Origin: Gammaproteobacteria bacterium
GTDB taxonomy: Bacteria > Pseudomonadota > Gammaproteobacteria > UBA1113
Direction of reading: 5' to 3'
DNA length: 8,998 nt
Assembly: GCA_019752835.1 (NCBI GenBank)
Contig: JAIELR010000071.1
Location: 1-8,998, forward strand
Under the pieces are notes generated by a model, which searched no databases, was not told the origin of the DNA, and saw nothing but the letters and a program-made list of their open reading frames with translations. This document shows, one piece after another, positions 1-5,152 of this stretch (positions are counted from its first letter, which is position 1; every line of letters begins with the position of its first letter). The position numbers were made by a program, and so were the translations under genes.

Positions 1-2180
1 CCGCGCGAGCGCTGACGAAAATTCAAACGCAGAGTTTTAAATTAACTACGGTGACCTTAACAGGGACATATTTGCTGCCAATAATCACGCTTTCTACCTT
101 GAGTATTGAGCCGACGAGGTTACGTAAACTGGAATTGATAGGTGTTAATTGGCTGCCTGAAATGATTGTTTTTTTAGCGCGTTATCCATATTTAGCGGGC
201 GCTGGGTGGAGTGAGGATGTAGAGGTAACAAATCTTACGAAATTGGACGAAGCGCTGCAAGTGGCGCTGGGGGCGAGCGGATTAGGTGACATACAGTCAG
301 GCAACAAGCACATTCATCCGGCTCTGGCAGAGAAAATAGCCTATACACTGGCCACTATTACGACGCTTTCTTTTGAAGTAATGGTGTACCTGCGATCAAA
401 AGGGTTGAGCGTCGTTGAAAAAGCGTTGAAAAATAATGATGACTTGGTGCGCGAGGTTGCCGCCGAATCGTTAGCCGCTTTTGCGGCGACCTCTTTTGCA
501 GAAAGTGCGTTAATGCTCCTTAAACGGGCCTTGTATGATAAAAATGATTCAGTCCGCAAGGCTGCTGCCGAATCGTTAGGGGCCTTTGCGGCGACCTCCT
601 TTGCAGAAAGTGCGTTGGTCTCTCTTCAACAGGTCTTGCAAGGCGATTTTTTTGAGGTACGTTGTGCTGCTGTTAGAGCCTTAAGGGCCTTTGCGGCGAC
701 TTCCTTAGCAGAAAGAGCGTGGGTCTTTATTAAACAGGCCTTGAATGATAGAAGTGATTTAGTTCGCCAGGCTGCTGCCACCTCGTTGGTAGTCTTTGCA
801 GTGACCCCTTTTGCCGAAAGAGCATTGGTGTTACTTCAACAGGTCTTAAAAGGTACCTATCACCACGAAGTGCGCAAGATTGCCGCTATCTCCTTGGCAG
901 CCTTTGCAACGACTCCTTTTGCTGAGAGTGCGCTGTTGTCCCTTCAATTGGCCTTGAGAAGTAACGATTATTGGGTGCATCCAGCTGCTGCGAAATCTTT
1001 AGGTGCATTTGCGGCTACCCCTTTGGCTGGAAGCGTTTGGGAGTCTCTTAAGGAGGCCTTGAGGAAAAAGGATAATAGTGTAGCTGTACGTAAAGCTGTC
1101 ACCACATCCTTGGGGGCGTTTGCAACGACTCCCTTTGCTAAATGCTCATTGGGGTCTCTTCAAGCAGCCTTGTACACTGAAAATGATCAAGTACGCCAGG
1201 CTGCCACGGCATCCTTAGGGGCCTTTGCGGTTAGCTGCTTCGCGGAAGGAGCGCTGTTGTCACTTCGACTGGCTTTAAAAGATATGGATGAGGGCGTATG
1301 TGAAGTTGCCGTGACATCCATGGGAGCCTTTGCAGCAACTCCTTTTGCTGAAAGCGCGTGGTCGTCTTTTCAACTAGTCCGCAAGGCTGGACATGAGTTG
1401 GAGCGCAAAAGCGCTGCCATAGCCTTGGGGGCCTTTGCGGCGACTCCCTTTGCTGAACATGCGTTGGCGTCTCTTCAAGTAGCGTTGAAAGACACAGAGG
1501 CTTCGGTACGTTGGGCTGCCGTCAGCTCCTTAAGGGCCTTCGCAGCTACCTCCCTAGCTGAAAAGGCGTTGATGATACTTCAGCAGGCCTTAAAGGATTC
1601 AGGCGAATGGGGCGCAGATAACCTCATTTCTTTTGCTACTTCATGTATCCAATCAACATTGTATCAAAGGATATATCAATCCTTACTCGCAAGAGCTTCT
1701 TCTCGAGGCGTCAAAGTCAAATTTCGCTTACCAGGCATCGGTGCTTTAGCCAAACTGACTAGTTTTGACCAATCTATTTTTATAGAGCCTTTGATTGCTC
1801 AACTGCGCCGCGATGTTGAAGACTTCAAAAAATTGCACCCCAACGAACCCTTGTTTTATCCCAAAACTCAGCCTGATTATTCAGCCATTACGCCAAAAAT
1901 AAGAGATAATATTTTAATTGAGGAGGATGCAGAAAATAAATCTACAGAAATCATTATTATTGAACCAAGCAGTGAGAAAAAAGATGAAGAAGCGAGCTCA
2001 TCAGAAAATGAGCCAGTCTCTAGTTCGAATAATATTATAGAAATAAAGCGAAAAAATGAAGGCACGCCTAAAATGTCAGACTTAACGCAAAGTGGCATAC
2101 TTCATTTTTCATCTAAAAATAAGGGGGGTTCTCCACCAGTACCTGTTTTAAATCAGAGTTCGAATTTTAATCCGCCATAA
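1..2180 (+). CDS. LRR-HEAT repeat protein, 3' portion (5' end outside window)
   Basis: The frame is open from the first complete codon at position 3 to the TAA at 2178-2180. A GTG at 51 could be called as the start, but no ribosome binding site precedes it and the codons before it encode repeat-like protein (LTKIQTQSFKLTTVTL), so the gene very probably begins upstream. Bases 3 to about 210 encode leucine-rich-repeat-like strands. A helical linker follows, then 11 HEAT-like units (465-1628), each with a core like SLGAFAATPFAESAL and a DxxVRxAA end. Such solenoids bind proteins; no catalytic motif is visible. After about 1629 comes a short helical segment (RLPGIGALAKL), then from about 1915 a disordered tail rich in Glu, Ser and Asn, ending SSNFNPP. 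No signal peptide can be judged. Its LRR part resembles the end of the gene starting at 5153, so the two are probably paralogues and this one may have had the same NTase and kinase-like N-terminus. Base composition looks richer in GC than the ankyrin gene. A secreted effector role is inference. Confidence 0.85.
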   Translation, partial: ARALTKIQTQSFKLTTVTLTGTYLLPIITLSTLSIEPTRLRKLELIGVNWLPEMIVFLARYPYLAGAGWSEDVEVTNLTKLDEALQVALGASGLGDIQSGNKHIHPALAEKIAYTLATITTLSFEVMVYLRSKGLSVVEKALKNNDDLVREVAAESLAAFAATSFAESALMLLKRALYDKNDSVRKAAAESLGAFAATSFAESALVSLQQVLQGDFFEVRCAAVRALRAFAATSLAERAWVFIKQALNDRSDLVRQAAATSLVVFAVTPFAERALVLLQQVLKGTYHHEVRKIAAISLAAFATTPFAESALLSLQLALRSNDYWVHPAAAKSLGAFAATPLAGSVWESLKEALRKKDNSVAVRKAVTTSLGAFATTPFAKCSLGSLQAALYTENDQVRQAATASLGAFAVSCFAEGALLSLRLALKDMDEGVCEVAVTSMGAFAATPFAESAWSSFQLVRKAGHELERKSAAIALGAFAATPFAEHALASLQVALKDTEASVRWAAVSSLRAFAATSLAEKALMILQQALKDSGEWGADNLISFATSCIQSTLYQRIYQSLLARASSRGVKVKFRLPGIGALAKLTSFDQSIFIEPLIAQLRRDVEDFKKLHPNEPLFYPKTQPDYSAITPKIRDNILIEEDAENKSTEIIIIEPSSEKKDEEASSSENEPVSSSNNIIEIKRKNEGTPKMSDLTQSGILHFSSKNKGGSPPVPVLNQSSNFNPP
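465..1628 (+). repeat. Tandem array of 11 HEAT-like coding repeats (~105 bp each)
   Basis: Eleven consecutive units run from the codon for E at 465 to 1628. Nine are exactly 35 codons; the fourth has 36 and the sixth 37. The consensus is roughly xSLgAFAATpFAExALxsLqqALkdxdxxVRxAAa. The first part (AFAATxFAE) is strongly conserved in protein and also in DNA (gcctttgcggcgact and close variants), while the second half varies. A degenerate extra unit precedes the array (about 360-464). The pattern matches two-helix HEAT/PBS-lyase-type repeats. The DNA similarity between units points to expansion by unequal recombination or conversion. Confidence 0.9.
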
Positions 2181-2487
2181 GCGGAATGAAATAACACCTT
2201 TTAGGGAATTGAGTTAAAAAATGCCCCCATACTTAGGTAATCAAAGACCTCTCTTTTTTTAATATAAGAATTTCTTAATAAAACAAAGAAGTAACATGTT
2301 GTTTAATTAGTAAATAATTATTGGAGTTTGCTTCACTTAAGCATATAATAATAAAACTCAGCCAGGACGCCAGGTAAGCGCATAAGTTAGCGTTGGACGA
2401 AAATATTCCGTCATAAAGAATATAACGCAATAAACTAAACCGCACTTTTAATTTATAACCGACTTCTAATCATATGAGGTATTTATC
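2181..2487. other. Intergenic region between the HEAT and ankyrin genes
   Basis: These 307 bases hold no convincing gene. They are strongly AT-rich. They contain the promoter candidate at 2321-2349, a weak AT-only stem before a T run (about 2243-2260) that is a poor terminator candidate, and short nested inverted repeats at about 2390-2428 (GCGTT...AACGC around GACG...CGTC). The region ends with the Shine-Dalgarno-like gaggt (2476-2480) of the ankyrin gene. Confidence 0.6.
2321..2349 (+). promoter_or_regulatory. Candidate sigma70-type promoter of the ankyrin gene
   Basis: A perfect -10 hexamer TATAAT lies at 2344-2349. Exactly 17 bases upstream is TTGGAG (2321-2326), which keeps the TTG of the -35 consensus but matches only 3 of 6 positions. 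Transcription would start near 2356 and leave a leader of about 130 nt before the ATG at 2488. AT-rich DNA produces TATAAT by chance quite often, so the correct spacing and the position in front of the gene are the main support. Confidence 0.45.
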
Positions 2488-4890
2488 ATGGGCCGCTTTT
2501 CACATAGAACACTAACACCTAAAGATCATCTTCAAAATGAATATACAGCAACTATACAAAAGCAAATTAATGAGTTTTCTGCAAAAAAAATAGAAATAAA
2601 ACTTGAGGTTTTAGTTCTTAATGCGGCACGTGAAAGCAGTGAACTGAAAACGCGATTTATTGAAGATTTTCTTTTTCCATGTCTTGAAAAAATTATGAGG
2701 CAGGGAAATATGACCACACAAGAAATAACTAATTTTTATGATAATTCTTTAAAAGAATTTAAGGAAAACTGGCTTGGAGATAGAAAAACGATAATTGATC
2801 GAACGAGAGGTTTAGAATATTTAAATGAAGCGGGCGAAATTATTGTTTTAGTTGACGAAAAAAAAGAAATATATTTTGAAAAACAAAAAGAAAATGTAGA
2901 GAAATTTATAAATGATCAAGATTACCGAAAACAAATAATTCTTTCTAACACACCTTTGAGTGAAACTATAAAAAAATGGAAAACAGAGTGTGTGGGTCAT
3001 ACCTTAAGCACTGCAGAAATTAATGACCGACTTTTTAAGTTGGATGACGAAATTTATGAAAATGATGAGAGATTAAAAGAATTACGTAAAGAAAAAGAGC
3101 ATGAGTTTAATAAAATTGATCGATCATTACATAGACTTTGCCATGAGGGTCAACTTGAAGCAATCAAAGCGATGTTTAGAGAGTTGAAGTTCGCCAGTTT
3201 GGTTCGAATTGCCATTAATACGCCAGATACAAGCGGTTATTATCCACTTCATTACGCGGTGGAAAATGGGCATTTAGAGGTTATTCAACATTTATTGAAG
3301 CAAATTACAACAGAAGATCTAATCGAAATGAAGGATTTCGATGGATATTCGCCGGCTCATTATGTATTTGTTCCGACGGAGGAGAATGCGCTTCCCCACG
3401 AAAACCTCAGGTATCCCCTCATTTCTGAAAATACCCTTATTAGCATAAATAATAGCCAAAAGGAGGAAGACGAGCTCTCTTCGGAGATTGATATGGTCAA
3501 AAAAGAGTCTCATGAAGAGTTGCCATTGGATGAGCAAGCTACTCGAGTTGTGCAAGAAGATATCAATTTGGATTTTTTACAAAAAGGAATTGAAGTATCA
3601 GCGAGTTCAGTGGGCATTTCTGGCCAAAATTTGCCTAAAAATAATGGGAAACAAACCTTAAATAAAAATGAGGGGATACCTGAGCACGAAAACATCATAC
3701 AGATTAATGAGTTTCCTAACATTTTGCCACCTAAGATGCAATTTTATCATGAAAATGCTATTCAGATGCTTGAGGAGTTCGTTAAAAAAGGGTTAAGTCT
3801 TGAATGTATAAGTAATCGGGATGCTAATTTATTGCATATGGCTGCCTATGACGGCCACATAGAAGGAACTAAGGCGTTAATTACTTTATTAGAAAATACA
3901 CTAGATGAAAATAAATACATCGATTTTTTGAACGCAAGCGATATCCAAAGTAAAACCGCTTTGCACATGGCTGTTAATAAAAATCATCCTGAAATAGTTG
4001 AAGTATTGCTGAATACGAAACATCTTCTGTCTTGTCCTGAAGCTTCTGGCTGGGCGGGTAAAGGCAAATATACTCCTTTAGTCGAGGCTCTAATTCAAGA
4101 TGGTCGTGTAGAATGTGCACTTCATTTCCTCAAAAAAGGTATTTGGTTAAGTCAAGAAGAAAAAGATTGTCTTATCAGCGAACATCCTGGTAATAAAATG
4201 GCTCTTCTCAAAGAACGTATTTTAACCGTGCTAGAGAATTATATTGATGTGCTATTTCCCTCCAATATTCAAAACAATCAGTTATGGAACCCAGATCCCA
4301 CTATTATTCTTCTTATCGAAGTATTAAAATATCCAAATCCTAGACAAGCATATTTTCATATTAAACAGCTCGAACAAAAGAATTCTTGGTTAATTCCAGA
4401 GCATTTTTTACTGTGTACTGGTGAAACGCGAGTAAGCATAAAAGAAAATTTGCCTGCTGCTTTCGCATATTACGTTAATAAGATGTTTCCCTCTCCTCAT
4501 CTAGAAAATAGCATGTTTAGCAAGAGAGAAAATGAAAACAACAATTTTAATGAAATTGAGGTTCATAAAGAAAAAACTCAGCTGCCTGAGCTCAGGGCCC
4601 CCCTCATTTCTGAAAACATCTTTTTTAGCACAAATAACAACCCAAATGATGAAGGCAAAGTCTCTTATGAGATTGACGTGATCAAAAAAGAATCGCTCGA
4701 AGAATTACCATTGGACGAACAGGCTACTCGAGTTGTACAACAAGGTATCAACTCAGACTTGTTACAAAAGGGAATTGAAGCATCATTGAGTTCTAAAGGT
4801 CTTTTTGGCCAAAAATTGTCTGAAAATAATGAAAAACAGATATTGGATAAAAATGAGGGGATATATAAGCCGCCTGAGAGTAAATTTTAA
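2488..4890 (+). CDS. Ankyrin-repeat protein carrying two in-frame mobile-element insertions
   Basis: 800 residues. The ATG at 2488 is preceded by gaggt (2476-2480) at 7 nt. Residues 1-210 are charged and helical, probably coiled coil in part (LKELRKEKEHEFNKI near 197-210), with no signal peptide. Ankyrin-like units follow: about 212-246, 247-283 (GYYPLHYAVENGHLEVIQHLL), a unit beginning at 284 (DGYSPAHYVF) that is split by element copy 1, then about 443-484 (NLLHMAAYDGHIEG), 485-520 (KTALHMAVNKNHPEIVEVLL) and 528-562 (YTPLVEALIQDG). Residues 563-701 are helical and unassigned. Residues 307-399 and 702-794 come from the two copies of a 279-bp inverted-repeat element. Before insertion the third ankyrin unit would have continued into HENAIQMLEEFVKKG, and the protein would have ended KTQLPESKF. 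Ankyrin repeats bind proteins; no enzyme motif is visible. Its neighbours are two large repeat proteins, and a terminator-like hairpin follows, so it may be monocistronic. An effector role is inference. Confidence 0.93.
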   Translation: MGRFSHRTLTPKDHLQNEYTATIQKQINEFSAKKIEIKLEVLVLNAARESSELKTRFIEDFLFPCLEKIMRQGNMTTQEITNFYDNSLKEFKENWLGDRKTIIDRTRGLEYLNEAGEIIVLVDEKKEIYFEKQKENVEKFINDQDYRKQIILSNTPLSETIKKWKTECVGHTLSTAEINDRLFKLDDEIYENDERLKELRKEKEHEFNKIDRSLHRLCHEGQLEAIKAMFRELKFASLVRIAINTPDTSGYYPLHYAVENGHLEVIQHLLKQITTEDLIEMKDFDGYSPAHYVFVPTEENALPHENLRYPLISENTLISINNSQKEEDELSSEIDMVKKESHEELPLDEQATRVVQEDINLDFLQKGIEVSASSVGISGQNLPKNNGKQTLNKNEGIPEHENIIQINEFPNILPPKMQFYHENAIQMLEEFVKKGLSLECISNRDANLLHMAAYDGHIEGTKALITLLENTLDENKYIDFLNASDIQSKTALHMAVNKNHPEIVEVLLNTKHLLSCPEASGWAGKGKYTPLVEALIQDGRVECALHFLKKGIWLSQEEKDCLISEHPGNKMALLKERILTVLENYIDVLFPSNIQNNQLWNPDPTIILLIEVLKYPNPRQAYFHIKQLEQKNSWLIPEHFLLCTGETRVSIKENLPAAFAYYVNKMFPSPHLENSMFSKRENENNNFNEIEVHKEKTQLPELRAPLISENIFFSTNNNPNDEGKVSYEIDVIKKESLEELPLDEQATRVVQQGINSDLLQKGIEASLSSKGLFGQKLSENNEKQILDKNEGIYKPPESKF
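3406..3684 (+). mobile_element. 279-bp in-frame MITE, copy 1 (intact ends, 9-bp TSD)
   Basis: The left end ctcaggtatcccctcattt (3406-3424) is the exact reverse complement of the right end (3666-3684): 19 of 19 bases. The element is bracketed by the perfect 9-bp direct repeat cacgaaaac at 3397-3405 and 3685-3693, the expected target-site duplication. In the host frame it encodes residues 307-399 (LRYPLISEN...KNEGIPE); the duplicated target encodes HEN on both sides. Element plus duplication is 288 bp, or 96 codons, so the gene stays in frame. It encodes no transposase and must be mobilised in trans. It sits in the loop of an ankyrin unit between its two helices (SPAHYVF before, HENAIQMLEEFV after). 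The +1 frame has an early stop (taa), so the used frame is not simply one of several open ones. Confidence 0.9.
4591..4869 (+). mobile_element. 279-bp in-frame MITE, copy 2 (decayed ends, near-perfect 9-bp TSD)
   Basis: This copy has exactly the length, orientation and reading phase of copy 1. Its left end (ctcagggcccccctcattt, 4591-4609) matches the copy 1 left end at 16 of 19 bases, and its right end (4851-4869) matches the copy 1 right end at 16 of 19. Its own two ends now pair at 13 of 19. The flanks are ctgcctgag (4582-4590) and ccgcctgag (4870-4878), a 9-bp target duplication with one mismatch, encoding LPE and PPE. It encodes residues 702-794 (LRAPLISEN...KNEGIYK). The insertion lies three codons before the stop (SKF then TAA), so it supplies almost the whole C-terminus. 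The decayed ends suggest that it is the older insertion. Confidence 0.87.
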
Positions 4891-4919
4891 AAGGGAGCAA
4901 TATTGGTTTTTTCTCTTCT

Positions 4920-4960
4920 CGACTTGCCGCGGCTTGCCCGCGGCATCTAGTTGGATTTTT
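4920..4960 (+). terminator. Probable rho-independent terminator of the ankyrin gene, on a GC-rich palindrome
   Basis: The core is an 8-bp GC-rich stem, TGCCGCGG (4925-4932) and CCGCGGCA (4938-4945), with the loop CTTGC. It is extended by cgact (4920-4924) pairing with agttg (4949-4953, one G-T pair) across a 3-nt bulge. The stem is followed by GATTTTT (4954-4960). It begins 29 nt after the ankyrin stop codon. The pure GC palindrome is out of character with the AT-rich surroundings and may be a copy of a dispersed intergenic repeat that has taken on terminator function. Confidence 0.55.
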
Positions 4961-5091
4961 AATGGATAAATTTATCTGCAGTTGAGTCTCACGCCATGCC
5001 TTTGAGTTTTTATACAGCGACATACTTCCATTTTTTATCTAAAAATTGAGGTGTGTCTCGGAGGATCTCGGGCTTCAAGCAACGTCTAATT

Positions 5092-5122
5092 TTTCACAAG
5101 CATCATAAAACATCTTGTGAAA
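5092..5122. promoter_or_regulatory. 9-bp perfect dyad upstream of the NTase/kinase gene
   Basis: TTTCACAAG (5092-5100) and CTTGTGAAA (5114-5122) are exact inverted repeats separated by 13 nt. The dyad ends 30 nt before the ATG at 5153. It could be a repressor operator, a leader hairpin affecting translation, or a weak terminator (TTTT follows the right arm). The heptamer catcata occurs in the loop and again at 5134-5140. No convincing -35/-10 pair was found nearby. Confidence 0.3.
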
Positions 5123-5152
5123 TTTTGAAAAATCATCATAAGGAAATAAAAA

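Noticed and set aside
51..53. GTG as the start codon of the HEAT gene
   Set aside because: The frame is open to the window edge, the upstream codons encode LRR-like protein, and no Shine-Dalgarno precedes the GTG.
341..559. Minus-strand open frames within the large genes (341-559, 1877-2098, 2532-2717, 3319-3555, 3510-3722, 6128-6310, 7763-7963) and across the ankyrin gene end (4793-5023)
   Set aside because: They are short, lack recognisable domains and overlap well-supported + strand genes; they are antisense shadows. The one at 4793-5023 crosses a mobile element and the terminator palindrome.
465..1628. The 105-bp periodic repeats as a CRISPR or satellite array
   Set aside because: The period is a multiple of three, the whole array is one open frame, and the unit matches two-helix HEAT repeats.
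2171..2185. TCCGC-cataa-GCGGA hairpin at the HEAT gene stop codon
   Set aside because: Only a 5-bp stem and no following T tract; not convincing as a terminator.
2259..2279. TTAAT...CTTAAT pair as a PmrA-type box
   Set aside because: The two halves are 16 bp apart instead of about 11, and TTAAT is common in this AT-rich stretch.
3406..4869. The two 93-residue repeats as an ordinary protein-domain duplication
   Set aside because: Inverted terminal repeats and distinct 9-bp direct repeats at the exact limits of each copy show insertion by transposition.
4996..5049. 17-residue open frame starting ATG at 4996
   Set aside because: No ribosome binding site, no similarity and a length expected by chance.
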